The notes beneath the pieces are model-generated. The model did not search any database. It had not been told where the DNA came from and saw only the letters and a list, made by a program, of their open reading frames with translations. DNA of 64,000 bases from Pelecanus crispus. Its lineage: Eukaryota > Chordata > Aves > Pelecaniformes > Pelecanidae. The position numbers and the translations under genes are program-made. The DNA lies in contig NC_134662.1 in the NCBI RefSeq assembly GCF_030463565.1, forward strand, positions 5,991,001-6,055,000, read 5' to 3'. Positions 25,570-38,694 of this stretch are shown in pieces (within the stretch, counting starts at the first letter, position 1; each line of letters begins with the position of its first letter).

Positions 25570-26750
25570 GACGTGGTGGTTTAAAAGCAGGGAACCAGGT
25601 GCTTCTGGGACGGGAGCGCTGCGGCCGCTGCTGCAGGTGCTGGGGGCGCCGAGCGGGAGAGGACGAGGTCTCGCAGGCTGCGGCCCAGAAGCCGCTTCTC
25701 CTTCAGGGGCCGGCCAGGCGGAGCGGGGGCGAGCCCGGGCTACCCCCACGGCGCTGGGCGAGCTGCGAGCCGAGATGGCTCCCGCAGCGCCGACAGAGCG
25801 GCCTGAGGCGCTGCCGCGGCCGGAGCTGGCCCCAGGGCACCCCCCGGGCTCAGGGCCGGGCTCGGGGCCGCCCCCCTCCCGCCGCTCCCCTCAGGGCGCC
25901 TGCTCCCGCTCCCGCCGCTCCCCTCAGGGCGCCTGCTCCCGCCCGCTGCGCGCGGCGGAGGGGAGGGGGGGGGGGAGAAACCGCTGCACGTCCCCGGCGC
26001 CGCGCGCCGTCTCCATAGCGACGGGGCCGTAAAGCGCGGCTGCGCGTGCCGCCTGGCGTCTGGCGGCACTTCCGGCCGGTGCGGCCTAGCGGCGGCCCCG
26101 GCCCCGGCCCCTTGTCCGCAGCCATGGAGATGCCGCTGCCGCCCGACGGTGAGCGCGGCCCGGGCGGGAGGGGGGCAAGGCGGGAGGGGAGGCCGCGGGA
26201 GGGACCGGGGCCGGGCCGGGCTGGGCCGACGGGGGCTGACGGCGCTGCCTCCCCACAGACCAGGAGCTGCGGAATGTCATCGACAAGCTGGCGCAGTTCG
26301 TGGCGCGGAACGGGCCCGAGTTCGAGAAGATGACGATGGAGAAGCAGAAGGAGAACCCCAAATTCTCCTTCCTCTTCGGGGGCGACTTCTACGGCTACTA
26401 CAAGTACAAGCTGGCCCTGGAGCAGCAGCAGCGTGAGTGGGGCCCGCGGCTTGTGCGGGGTCGGCGGCCGGGGGCCGGCGCAGGGCCGCGGCGGGCTCTG
26501 CTCCCCGTCCCGGTCCCCGCTCGGCCCCGGCCGGCGCAGCCACTCTTCCCCCTCCTGGCCTCGCTCTGCCCCGCCGGGCCTGGCTCGCAGCCTGCTCCTG
26601 CCCCTGAGCTCCAGGCAGCTGCCGAGCCCCGCCCGCGGCCCTTCTCGCCCCGCCGCGTGTGGGTTCGGAGGCAGGCCGGGCTGCACCGCGGGTACCGGCG
26701 GGTACTGGCAGCGCGGTGAGGCGGAGCGCAGCACCTGGAGGGCCCTCAAG
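25570..26750 (+). promoter_or_regulatory. CHERP: CpG-island promoter of CHERP
   Basis: A CpG-dense block around the 25-nt first coding exon. It carries an RFX X-box-like motif GTCTCCATAGCGAC (26,009-26,022) and an ETS site ACTTCCGG (26,068-26,075), 50-100 bp before the ATG at 26,124. A 33-bp direct duplication lies at about 25,881-25,946 (units start gccgctcccctcagggcg). No TATA box is seen. Confidence 0.65.
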
Positions 26751-29700
26751 AACAGGGTGGTCCAGCGCAGCAGCTCCGGGGGCTGGCCTTGTGTTGGAGT
26801 CATTCCTCTTGAAGCGCGCAAGGAGTTGCCGATACTCCTCTTCTGTGCCCTCCGCCCTCGACCGCGCGATTTTCATTTTGTGTTAAGCAGTTAGGTAAAG
26901 AGCGAGGGTCTGTTTCGGAACCGGCACGGTTTTCGCATGTGGGCTGGTGGTAGCAGATTTCTTTGAGGCTTACTTTAAAAGTTTACTTTGTCTGATAGTG
27001 TTGTGCAAGCAAAGTCAAGATATCGAGGCTACTGCACAGATCCAGCCGCTGCCGCAACCGTCTCTCCCACCGGCTGCACCTATCCCAGCTCCTCAGGGCG
27101 CTCCTTCCGTGGAGGAACTTATCCAGCAGAGTCAGTGGAACCTGCAGCAGCAGGAGCAGCATCTCCTTGCTATGAGACAGGTTGGTTTAAGATAAGCACT
27201 CAACTGGTTTATCCTCGACTGCCAGTGGCTGTAAAAATCAGGAGTGAAGGGGGAGAGGAAGGTTTCTGTCTGACTAGCGGTGGCGGCATCGCGTGCCGGT
27301 GAGGAGAGGGAGTATTACTTTGCTTATTTTTGTTCTGTGGCAACTGCTGTCATCTCCTTAGAACGGATGTATCTGATGTGCTAGCAAGATTGATCTTTGA
27401 TTAAAACAGTTTATTTACTATAGGAAAAACCTTGTTGGTTTGCAGAGCGGAATAAATAGTGACTACTTTAATCTTTGTTTAATGCTGCAGGTTGCTGGGA
27501 ACTGGAAGACATTCCAGCTTGTGGTATTCTAAGGTGGATTCTGATTAGGGGTGGAAGGGAACTGCGTGCTTTGAACTCACTGTTTTTTGCAGGCGACGTT
27601 TTGCTGTTAAAGCTACTGGGAACCAAACTAAAGAGCTCCTGGAAGAAAGCAGTATGCCTAGATCATGTCCTATGCGTTTAGGAGCTTCTTGCAATTACTT
27701 TTTTTCCATGATGGAGAGATTTTAGAGGTGGAAATGAACTGGACTTTTCCTGAAGAATGAGAAGAGTCTTTTCTTCTCAAAACCAAACAACTGAAAGATT
27801 TATATGTGGTCACATAGAATTGCTTGTAAAAGGTCTTGGTCTTTGAGACAGCTCCTTACAGTTAAGAGGACAGGGATACAGCAGTTTAGTTCTTCAAAAG
27901 AACATTGGGTGTCATATAATTCTTTTTTCATTATTATTTTTTTCTTTTTTTCAGGAACAAGTCACATCAGCAGTAGCCCTTGCAATTGAGCAACAAATGC
28001 AGAAAGTTTTGGAGGAAACCCAGTTAGATATGAACGAATTTGACAACTTGTTGCAGCCAATAATTGAGACTTGTACGAAAGATGCAATCTCAGTAAGTGA
28101 TCCAGATCTGAACAGGTATTTGGTGGTGGTGTGGATTAAGTATCATTTGAATTTTGAGATTGTCTGTAAACAGCGGCTTTATCGTTGTGTTGCGTGGTAG
28201 GTAAGATGATAGCTGTTACTTGAAAACTTCTCTCCTGCAGTTATATCAGAGTTCTGGGAAGTTCATATGATGTGAACACATTAGACTAACTTAAAATATT
28301 TTAAATTTGCTTTTCTAAGGCTGGCAAGAACTGGATGTTTAGTAATGCAAAATCTCCTGCACACTGTGAGCTGATGGCTGGGCACCTGCGAAATCGTATA
28401 ACGGCAGAAGGAGCTCACTTTGAGCTTCGGTTACATCTAATCTACTTAATCAATGATGTATTGCATCACTGGTAAGAATTTAATTGTGGTTTTCGGTTTG
28501 ATGTTTTGATTAATTGGGTGAAGTCTCTCTCCGCTAGATGCGCTGTTAGTTTGATTAGTTGCTTTTTAATGTGTTCATCATTGTTAGCAGCTGTCTTAAG
28601 ATGTCCGTAGCTGGCACAAAGATGTAGTGCTTTAGTCATCAAATTCAGCTTTTACCATTTTTGTATTTTTCCTCCAGACAAGACTTTACAGTAAAAATGT
28701 AAAGGAGGGAGCTCTCTAGTTGATGAATCCACTACTTTTAGTGTAGCAGAAGTTGGGATGAATTGAGTATTACAGTGCTCTTAGTGTTACAGTGAAAGGC
28801 AGTAACTCTTCTCTTCCCGTTCCTTTTCGAAGCCAGCGGAAGCAAGCACGAGATCTTCTGGCTGCTTTACAGAAGGTGGTTGTGCCTATTTATTGCACCA
28901 GTTTTCTAGCAGTGGAGGAGGATAAGCAACAGAAAATTGCCAGAGTGAGTATCTGGTTTTGGTTTAACTGCATGCTTTGCTTCTTTAAGTTAACGCTAGG
29001 CAAATTCACAAATATGAGGATCGAAGAGACCACTGAGATTCTTCTAGTGTGATTGTCTTCACAAAGCCTATTACGATGTGCTTGAATTCATATTTAAAGT
29101 AGAACTTAAAAGTACCTAGGCTTTATTTAAAAGTTATCGTAATGATGAATGCATCTGAATCTTCAGTGGTTCAAAGACAAGTGCTGAAATCCTAGGTCTT
29201 TTGACTAAGCTAGAGACATAAAAACGCTGTGCCTCAGTTTTTCCTTTATTGTTCATAATTTCTAAAAACATTTCATTCTTGAATTTATGCAGCTTCTTCA
29301 ACTATGGGAGAAAAATGGGTACTTTGATGAGTCAATTATTCAGCAGTTACAGAGCCCGGCTCTTGGACTTGGCCAGTACCAGGTTAGCCACAAAAGAAAT
29401 GTAACAGTTTTCTTGTTTCCAAAATATTTACATAAATAAATTTAGGAAACGTTTTCCTTTTTTGCAAGGTAAATATTAATCCCCACCCCCCAAAGGCGTT
29501 TACAAGGGATTACAAAAATAATGTAAAACATAACCTTGTTATTTCAAACATTCAATAATCTGTCTGCTGATATGATCCCAGAAAGTCTATTTGCATTTGT
29601 AACCACTAGAGTCATGTACATATTTAGCAGTGTGTTCTCTTTTTATGGAAACGAATGTTTGGTAAAAAGGAAGCTAAAGAAACCGTAGCTTTAAGTTGGG

Positions 29701-32700
29701 TACAGTAAGCATAAAAATCGTTGTGGCAGCAGGAACTATTCATTTTATTAACGCTAAAAATGAATGCTGTTGATTTTAGCTGTATTTGAAAGCTAGGCAT
29801 TTGTATAGACACTGGATTCTAGCCTGCAGAGAATATTTTGGAAATCTTCAGAGCTTCGTAGTGTGACTAGGTTCTCCTGCCAGCAGGTTGTCCTGCATTC
29901 TCATGCATTTCTTGGGAGGGGGTGGAGAGCAATATAGGAGATTCCGAATGAGCAGGTAGGATAACTGCTTTAGGTATGGCCATAACTTGTTCTTCATAAT
30001 TTATCTCATTTTATCAGGCAAATTTGATCACTGAATATGCAACAGTAGTACAGCCTGTACAAGTAGCCTTCCAACAGCAGATACAGAACCTGAAAACTCA
30101 ACATGAAGAGTTTGTAAACAGTTTAACACAGCAGCAGCAGCAACAAATACAAATACCACCACTAGAGAACGAGGTGAAATCAACGCCCCCGCCTCAGGCC
30201 CCCACAGCAGCACCAGCCTCGGCTCCACCGTCTGCTCCAGTTACACAAGCAGGTACTAACCTGTTCTGGGGACCTGTGCAGAAAATCAGTGGGTGGCAAC
30301 ACTGTGGGATTTTTTTTTTTTTTTTCCCCCTGCTCCTTTTTTAGTAGTGAGGTACTGTGCTATGCTGGTTTGGTTCAGGCAAAAGCCTGAAACTGTTTGG
30401 AGGCTTGCAGCTGGCGTGGTCTGATGCTGGAGTATAAAAAGAACCAAAGAGATGAATGTTAAACGGATCAGAAATCCTCTCTCCCAGTCATCGATTTCTG
30501 CAGAATGTTTACACATCCAACAAAATTCAGATGGAGCCTGTTGTAGGTGTGCTGGTGTTTTATTAACGACATGTGACCTGGATGCTTATAATAGTCCCCA
30601 ATCTGTTTCAGATGATGGTAAATCTCAGCTGCCTCTAGCTGGTTCTACAGAGTATGACACGACAGGGTCTGGAGTGCAAGATCCTGCCTCTGGTGGGCCA
30701 CGTGGCCCTGGATCTCATGACCAGATTCCTCCAAATAAACCACCGTGGTTTGACCAGCCTCACCCTGTTGCACCGTGGGGTCAACAACAGGTAAGAAACG
30801 TAGTTCTGAAACAAGGTGTAGAGGGAGGCGGAGGTTCAGAATGACCATCTCGGTTGTGGAAGCGTGGTGAGAAGCTGTGAAAGTTATAAATCCAGATTCA
30901 AATGCCAAGCTTTCTCGTTCTGAGCCCAGCTAAAGGCAAAGTATAAATTGTATTTCAGTTTGTCAACCATCACGCTTTCCATATGAGCAAGCGGAACAAG
31001 AAGTACGGTCTTGAGTAGAGAGCTGTTTAGTTCAGTAACAGTTTGGTCTTTTCCTGTCTTTTCTTTGAAGCTGCAGTTGTTCAGACCTTGCATTCGGAAA
31101 GTTCTTTTCACTTGGGCATGTTGCCTACGGGCTATATTTACTTTAAAAAGGTGGGTTGTTTTTATTGCATTCTTTATTTTTGTAGCCTAATGACCAGGCT
31201 TCTTTTCTCCACCCCTAGGGACCACCTCATTGTCCTCCCTGGAATAACAACCATGAAGGAATGTGGAACGAACAGAGAGATCAAGGCTGGAACAATCAGC
31301 GAGAGACACCTTGGAACAACCAGCCCGATCCTTCTTGGAACAACCAGTTTGAAGCACCGTGGAACAACCAGCACGAACAACCTCCATGGGGTGGGGGTCA
31401 AAGGGAACCTCCATTTCGAATGCAGCGGCCACCTCACTTCAGAGGCCCATTTCCTCCACATCAGCAACATCCCCAATTCAACCAGCCCCCGCATCCGCAT
31501 AATTTCAACCGCTTTCCACCTCGCTTCATGCAGGATGATTTTCCACCTCGCCATCCCTTTGAAAGGCCTCCTTATCCTCATCGTTTTGATTACCCCCAGG
31601 GGGATTTTCCTCAAGGTAAAGTGTGTACCAGGCCAGGTTTTCTTACGTTGCGATGCTGATTGCCATTACAAAATTATTTAGTGCTTTGGGGTGACAGCTT
31701 ATTCTGGTGGACTGTTGTGATTTTCCTGAGGAACGTTCAGATTGGGGGTTTGGGAAGCTACTGCTAACAACTCAGTAGGAAATACATGCAGAGTTGGATG
31801 CTTCCTTGCTTTTTGAGTCTTCCTTCCCTAACGGATGCAGATAATCAGAAGTTTTAATCCAAACTCAAGTCAGCATCTCTACAGGCACCCCTCTCATGAC
31901 TCTTTCACTTTAAAAATAGTAAGTGCAGAGGTGAGAAGCAGCATTTGCTTGTGAACTCAATCTCCTGCACATCAGGCTGTAGATGAGGGCTCTTCAGCTG
32001 TGCCCTCCGTAGATGAAGTTAGAGGAAGCCAGGCTGGACGCATTTGTTCTTGTGCATGCATTCACCCGTGCCCTTTTTTAATTCTCTTTATTTTTACTGA
32101 AAAGCTCTCTAATTATCTGCCTTAATGTTTTGTGGCATGGTAGTGTCTGGTGAAATGATCTTTACCTCCAGTTCTCCTTTCTTGTTTGGTTTGCTGTCTT
32201 GCCGGCACACAGGGATCTCTGAGAGCGTAGTCGGTGTGCCGCTTGCCTGGGCTTTGCGGCTCAGATGTGGCTGCAGGCTCCCTCATGAAGTCTGGTATGC
32301 TGCTGCCCCGATGTAGTTTCTATTTCACATGCAGAAGTTATGATTATTCTGGAATGAGCCTTATCAGTGTAAAGTCTAAAGATCACTGTGGTTCTGTATG
32401 ACATGCCACTTAAAAGAGCAATTATGTTGCTATGTAGGAGTTGCTATTTCAAGCTTAAAAGATTCGCAATTCCCCAAGTCCAAAAAACAGTGAAAACCAA
32501 TGAATTGGAACTTTTATAGTTAGGATTGTGATTAACTTCTCCAGCAGAGATTGTTCCTTTTTTTTTTTTTCTTTTCCTTTTCCTTTTTCTTTGGGTTGTT
32601 TGTTTGTTTTGGGTTTTTTTAAGAGTTCTGGTAGTGAGTAGGGAGAACAGCTTTTCTTGTCCTGGGGGAATTAAGGTTTAAGCTCAGAAAAGATGCTCTG

Positions 32701-35700
32701 TTTTGGATGGTAGTGGTGATCCAAAACATCTGTTGTTTCATGTAAAGCTGTTGGAGGAGGGGATCTACTAAAACAGATGGCTAAAATTAGGAAAGCAGTG
32801 AAGCAATGACAACGCAGACTGTGTTCAAGTTCTGATGAAGATGTGTCAAATAGTACCAGCTGAAGATTGGGCAGTGGCTATAATGGCTTTTCCTGGAAAA
32901 ACTGTTGGTCCTGCTGCAGATGATGCTGATTTTCAGTCTTGGTTTTTCTCTATGTAGTGCAATGAGTTCAGCAGGGTATCCTGGCGCTCATGGCAAATGG
33001 TTCGTCCATCAGTGATTGGATGGATGTCATTCACTTCTCTTTTAACAGGATATTATCTCTGCCTCTTCTCGAAACGCCTCTTTAAACAAAGTATTTTCTT
33101 GTCACCTACTCATGTGAGTTAATTCCTGCCATATTTCTTTCTTTATACATGTTGATTTGGCATAGAGACAGAACTAATTACAGGTCCGTGCTAAGCCATG
33201 ATTGTGTATTTAGGCTTCAGAAGCAGATCCCACCAGTAGCTGCCCTGCTGCATCTGAAACCTTTTGCTCCTGAGCGTATCTTTCTTGTGGTACTTTCTGG
33301 CCACAGCATGTCCCAGAGCGAGCAGTGGCTTAGGGTTAAAGTCTCCTGTTGTTTTGAGAGCGGTTGCTGTGACCAGGGAGGGAGAGGCACTGCAAGGTGT
33401 TCATGAATGTGGACCTGCAGCCAGCCTCTGGTTCTTCACTTCTGTTGTTTTTCTGGATCTGCAAGGCTCTGGGTGCCAAGATTGTTTTTTAGGACAGTTG
33501 CACTAATTGAAGCACATCTCTGATTGCCTTCCTTTCTCTGTAGCTAAATAAAACGTTTTAACCCTCCTGCTCTGCAGAAATTGGACCTCCTCATCATCAT
33601 CCTGGTCACAGATTGCCTCATCCTGGAATCAGCGAGCATCCTCCCTGGGGAGGGCCGCAGCACCCTGATTTCGGGCCTCCCCCACATGGATTTAATGGGC
33701 AGCCTCCTCACATGCGGCGACAAGGGCCCCCCCACATGAACCACGATGATCCCAGTCTGGTGCCAAATGTTCCCTACTTTGATCTTCCTGCTGGACTGAT
33801 GGCTCCACTTGTAAAAGTAAGTGCTTGCAACGGGCCCTGATGAGTAGGATTCAAAGACCAAAATTAGGGACAGTTTAACATGGACATTGATAATTTCAAA
33901 TCCTTCCATTAAGCAACCATGAGCCAAAGCTGTTGTAGGGTGCACAAGGGCAGAAACGGGGGAGAAGGTAGTGAAAATGGTAACATTTTTGAGTGTTGTG
34001 TGCCAGTGAAAGCTGGTTGAGCTCATATATGTGAAAGACTAATTTACCCTTGAAAATCTTACCCTTGTTTTTAGAAAATAGAAATCCCCAGTCATTTTCT
34101 GATGGCCAGAGGGACTTTGCAGGTCTGATGTGGCCACTGCGTGCTAGTTTTTGGTATTCAGAGTTCTTCCTTACAAAGATGTTTTGCAACACTAATGTGA
34201 CAAACAAAGAATGATAGAGAACGGGAAATGTGTCTTTGTCAGCATCTTTGGGGATACATGCATTTATGCATTCTGTGTTTGAGATGAACAAATAGGTCTC
34301 TTCCATCTCTAACTTTGTGTTACTCTCAGCATGCACCAGCTTTTGCCAGGCTTCCAGCCAGCCACTTTTATCACAAAGGTGGATCGGTGAGATCTGCATT
34401 TTATCTGCCTGGTGATCCAGTTAATGCTGCAACATGTGTAGTGCTGGCTTTTCTCGTAGAACTCAAAATGGTAGTGATAGCACAAGAAAGCATTGGGTCA
34501 TCTGCAGAATCCTTATTTCTGGACCATTTTATCCGATGGTGAAATGCGAGGTCCCTACGCAGTTAAATCTGTATTTATCTCTTCAGGTAGCCACCCCATG
34601 ACACATGACACGAATGTAATTTGTTTTGTTTCCGGCAGCTTGAAGATCATGAGTATAAACCTTTAGATCCTAAAGATATACGTCTTCCACCCCCAATGCC
34701 CCCCAGTGAGAGACTACTGGCTGCGGTTGAGGCATTTTATAGTCCACCATCTCATGACAGGCCTAGAAACAGGTAAGAGTAGGTATAGCGAACAATATGG
34801 TAAGGAAAATGCCCTAAGAAGCTGTCTCAAACCACGAAGTGCCTCTCTCTTCCTTCGCCTGTGTCTTGGTTCTTCTAATGCTGAAATGAGTGCTCTTGTT
34901 GTATTTTAAACTGCACACGCTGTTTGATCTTACACTGAGATTTGCGAGACCTTTTTGCCCAGGCCCTTTGTCCCCTACAAAATCTAGCGGAAATCCTGAA
35001 CGTCTCTGTTGATCAAAGTAGAATTTTACAGATGTCGGTTCTATGTGTGGTTGATTTATTGCAGTGAAGGCTGGGAGCAGAACGGACTGTATGAATTCTT
35101 CAGAGCTAAAATGAGAGCGAGGCGGAGGAAAGGTCAGGAGAAGAGAAACAGGTGAGGGATCCTGTCTGCTGCCTCCTGATGCATGCTGTTCGTTTGGGAG
35201 GTGCTAGGGAATACCTTGGGCTGAATGCAGAGGGAAAGTCTGTTCGGCAACGTGCTGATGGAATAACTGAGTTTCAGCTTGCTGGAATTTCTGTCTAATC
35301 CGCAGAGGCTAGTTTTTGCCACGCTGAAGCTTTCACTGGATTGTTTGCAGATATAAGTGCTTGTGTGTAATTTGAATTTGATCACAAGTGTATTTGTGTT
35401 TCTTGTGCTTCTCCCAGGAGTTTCACTGGGGTTTCTCTGCTTTTATCTGTGCAGTGGGCCTTCTCGGTCTCGCAGTCGGTCTAAAAGCCGAGGTCGCTCA
35501 TCCTCCCGGTCCAATTCGCGATCTTCAAAATCATCTGGCTCCTATTCGAGGTCACGATCTCGCTCTTGCTCTCGATCACGATCCTATTCGCGCTCTCAGT
35601 CCAGGTAGAGTGCAGTGGGCTGAGTCTTGGGAACTGGGGGGGTACGAAAAAACCCAACCCTCTGGGCTGAATGAGGAGCTCTGGTGACTTGCGGATCTGA

Positions 35701-37176
35701 TCTCGTGTGCTTTCCCTTTCCAGAAGCCGGAGCAGGTCCCGCTCTTCTCACAGCCGCTCGCGATCGCGGTCACGATCTCGATCGAAATCGTACTCGCCAG
35801 GAAGGCGGCGCCGGTCCCGGTCTCGCAGCCCCACTCCTCCGTAAGCTTTTGTTTGTCCATTTCTCTTTTTACCTGGGCTGTTCGGAAAAGTCCCAACAAA
35901 GGCGCTTTTCTCATAAGGGGGGTGTAATAAGCATTTCAACAAATAGTAGAAAAGAAGACGGAAAGCAGATTTAGAAACTCTCTGTGCTGTGTATGTGCTT
36001 ATAGAGTAAGTATTACTCTGTTGTGGTGGCTGCTGCTTATAACAACACACTGTGCAACTCTGAAGGCCTCGTATTGCCTTCCTAGGAAGCAGGAGGAATC
36101 CTCCGAGTACCCTCAGTGTTAGGAAGACCGTAGTGTTTGATCTCCCTTGTACTGAGAAGCAGTTAGGGTGTTTCTGGCACCTTTCTAACCCCGTCATCGA
36201 CTAGCTTTATAAAAGAATAGCTTAGTAGAGTGGGTGGGATTATATCAGACGTTAACGTTTAACCGAATATAAACGACCTTGCTTTGTGTCAGAACAGGAT
36301 CGCTTGTTCTTAATTTGCTCTTTTTATTCCCCTAGTTCTTCTGCTGGTTTGGGCTCCAGTTCTGGGCCTCCTATACCAGAATCAAGACTTGGAGAAGAAA
36401 ATAAAGGCCATCAAATGCTAGTGAAAATGGGTAAGATGCTGTTCTGGAATCTTACACAAGCCAGAAAACAAAATCAGGCACCGAACTCTTGGATACAATT
36501 AATTAATGCATGTATGTTCATAAGTAATTACCCCTTGGTATTCCAAGGTCAGCGTAAGGATATTCCAGGATGTAAGTATACAGAACATGGAGCAGTGGTG
36601 GTAGCTGCCTTTCTGGGAAGGACATGGGAGACAGGGAGGCGAGTTTGGCATCAAACAGAACTCTCCTCGCCCAGGTACTCCATCTGCCCGCGGCGCAGAT
36701 CAGCAGGGCTGACTGGACAGATTGGGCTTGTGCTGTCCTTCCCCTTGCCCTCAAGTTTTCAGGGATAGTGCTGATGTTTGCCAGCTCCCCCAGTCTCTGC
36801 ATATTAACGCTTCTGAAATAAATGGGACAGTTCATGTGTTGTTTCAGGCAGTCTGTTATAGCTGTCCTGCTCTATCGAATTGAGGCTTTCTCAGGTTGTT
36901 TCCAAAATGTCTGCGTTTGTCTTCAGAATTCTAATAATTAAAACAGTAGTTACAGGATTGTGATGTTGTGTCCGTTCTGCAGGATGGAGTGGATCGGGTG
37001 GATTGGGAGCCAAGGAACAAGGAATTCAGGATCCAATTAAAGGAGGGGACATCCGAGACAAATGGGATCAATACAAAGGAGTGGGAGTTGCATTAGATGA
37101 CCCTTACGAAAACTACCGAAGAAATAAAAGCTACTCGTTTATCGCACGCATGAAGGCCAGAGATGAATGTAAGTGA
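26124..37176 (+). CDS. CHERP: Calcium homeostasis endoplasmic reticulum protein (SURP, CID, RS and G-patch domains)
   Basis: CHERP is a U2 snRNP-associated splicing factor, first described through its effect on ER calcium release. Seventeen coding exons: 26124-26148, 26259-26432, 26999-27180, 27955-28092, 28320-28471, 28833-28944, 29293-29382, 30018-30252, 30612-30790, 31219-31615, 33578-33816, 34639-34772, 35065-35151, 35455-35604, 35724-35840, 36336-36430 and 36983-37176. They sum to 2700 nt, 899 aa (human 916), in phase throughout. In order: SURP domain (about 9-66; ELRNVIDKLAQFVARNGPEF), Q-rich linker, CID (about 140-290; AGKNWMFSNAKSPAHCELMA), short poly-Q, and a Pro-rich region with WNNQ repeats (about 430-640). 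Then come RAKMRARRRKGQEKR, an RS domain (about 715-803) and a C-terminal G-patch (HQMLVKMGWSGSGGLGAKEQ) ending RMKARDECK. Confidence 0.96.
31186..31218 (+). pseudogene. CHERP: 33-nt former start of CHERP exon 10, now bypassed
   Basis: Between a strong acceptor (tttttgtag, ending 31,185) and the start I use for exon 10 (31,219) lie 33 in-phase nucleotides. They read PNDQASFLHP and then TAG. At this place human CHERP, from memory, has the related PPEQPPYPHHQ. The TAG is itself the AG of the downstream acceptor ccacccctag. Using the downstream site keeps the frame and drops 11 codons; using the upstream one would truncate the protein. Confidence 0.55.
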
Positions 37177-37969
37177 ATGTTTCTAAGCAATTTTTAAAAC
37201 TGTGCAGACCTGGTAGTGATTTTGTCCTATTTACTGTAGACTGTAAACCCAAATCAGAAGACCAGTAACTCTTTAATTCTTTCTAATGCAATGGGTGCAA
37301 TAAAAAAACCAGGTAAGTAGATGTATCCTCTGATTAACCCAGCACCTTTTCCTTTTTGGGAGTTGTGTTGTATTCCGACTTCTGAACCATTAATTAATGG
37401 TCCTGTTCTGTGTAAGCCACTTCCTGGCTGCAATACCAAGAGCCTGCGTCTCTGAATGTTACCCTTCAAAAAATAGGAGCAATCCCCAAGGTGGTGGAGG
37501 GAGCCATGCGCAGGAGGGGTGGCTGCCGGAGCAGGAAGGTCGTTGTGGTTGGAATGAAGTTAGACCACGCTTGCTGTTTGGCCCTGCCCAACTCCCAGTT
37601 TCCTACAATTAGCGCTGCGTTCTGCCAAAGCCAGAACTGGTAATAAATTCACCGTAGTGCAGGAAGGATTCAGAAAAAGTGGAGGTGCTTCTTAAGAGAT
37701 GAAGACAATTACCCAAATGGTGGATTTTTGCAGAGAGTCTGTGTTACGTGGAACGACTACACTTGCCCATGACCAAAAGGAAAAAAAATTGGCGTGCTAA
37801 ATGAAAAGTCACTTCTACCTCTGGCTGCAGTAGATCTGTGTGATAAAATGGGTTCAAATAAAGCCCAGAAGGAAAAATTCCTCATTAATAGAGCCCACAT
37901 TCCACGACACATTTCAGACAGCTTAGGTAACTGCAGAATGTGTAAGAACTCTTTTCCCTATTGTTTCAG

Positions 37970-38007
37970 TGAAGCGTGAAACGCAAGACCCTCCACCACC
38001 CGAATAA
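37970..38007 (+). CDS. CHERP: Alternative terminal coding exon of CHERP
   Basis: Within the last CHERP exon a perfect GTAAGT donor starts at 37,169, just before the usual TGA. Joined to the acceptor ttgtttcag ending at 37,969, it reads on in frame. ...KARDECK-stop is replaced by ...KARDE followed by LKRETQDPPPPE-stop (TAA at 38,005-38,007). Both sites are strong and the phase is right. The exon lies in what would otherwise be the CHERP 3' UTR. This is inferred from sequence only, without transcript evidence. Confidence 0.5.
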
Positions 38008-38694
38008 GACTCTCTGAAGAAAGATGTCTTGCATCTTCTACAAAACATTAAACTTGTATAAATCCGGATTAAAGTCTGGAGGAAGTGACAAATGAATTAC
38101 TTTTAAAACTATGGTGAAAAATGGAAAGCTATGACATGTACTTCAACACTTGTCGTTTAGTGTTTAGAAAAGGCCAGTCATAACTATGACATGTCTAGCA
38201 AGTTTAAGAATTTCCATTTATTTTGCAAAATTTTTTAATTAGTTACCCATTTTATACTCAAATTAAACCCCAGTCAAGCTATCCCCGGTGCAGGATTGCG
38301 ATTCGCTCATTCCTGTGGAATTACAGCATTATCTGATGTGGTTATATGTTCTCTAGTTCCATAATGTATGTTTATTTCTCTCAAAAGGTTAATTCTATTT
38401 GAAGTGGAGGGGTGCTGCCTTGGGATCAAGTCAGACTGATGCTGAGCAGTGTATCCTAATGTCTAAATGGGGAATGAAGCATCTAGTTCCAGTACAGGTG
38501 ACCTATGAGCACTGTGCAAGCTTGTTAGAACCTACCACACAACTTAACGCCCCTACACACCAGCTGCTGCAGTCACAACTCTGGTCAGAACACGAGGGTT
38601 AACTGTTCTAGCTTTTCAAGCGCTCTAAGGGATGTTCAATGCTTTGTAATGGAAGACATTCTTTAAGCTTTTTATATTTTTGTATATACCCTTT

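Noticed and set aside
25850-26876. 323- and 199-codon antisense open frames at the CHERP promoter
   Set aside because: Same composition effect; they overlap CHERP exons 1-2 in antisense.
29225-29275. MIR-like tgtgcctcagttttt in a CHERP intron
   Set aside because: Only about 15 bases match, without the rest of the MIR order.
31174-31614. 146-codon antisense frame and 212-codon sense frame over CHERP exon 10
   Set aside because: They are shadow frames of the repetitive WNNQ/Pro-rich exon; the true frame is fixed by homology.
33896-34399. 167-codon antisense frame in CHERP intron 11
   Set aside because: It lies inside a well-defined intron and shows no homology signal by eye.
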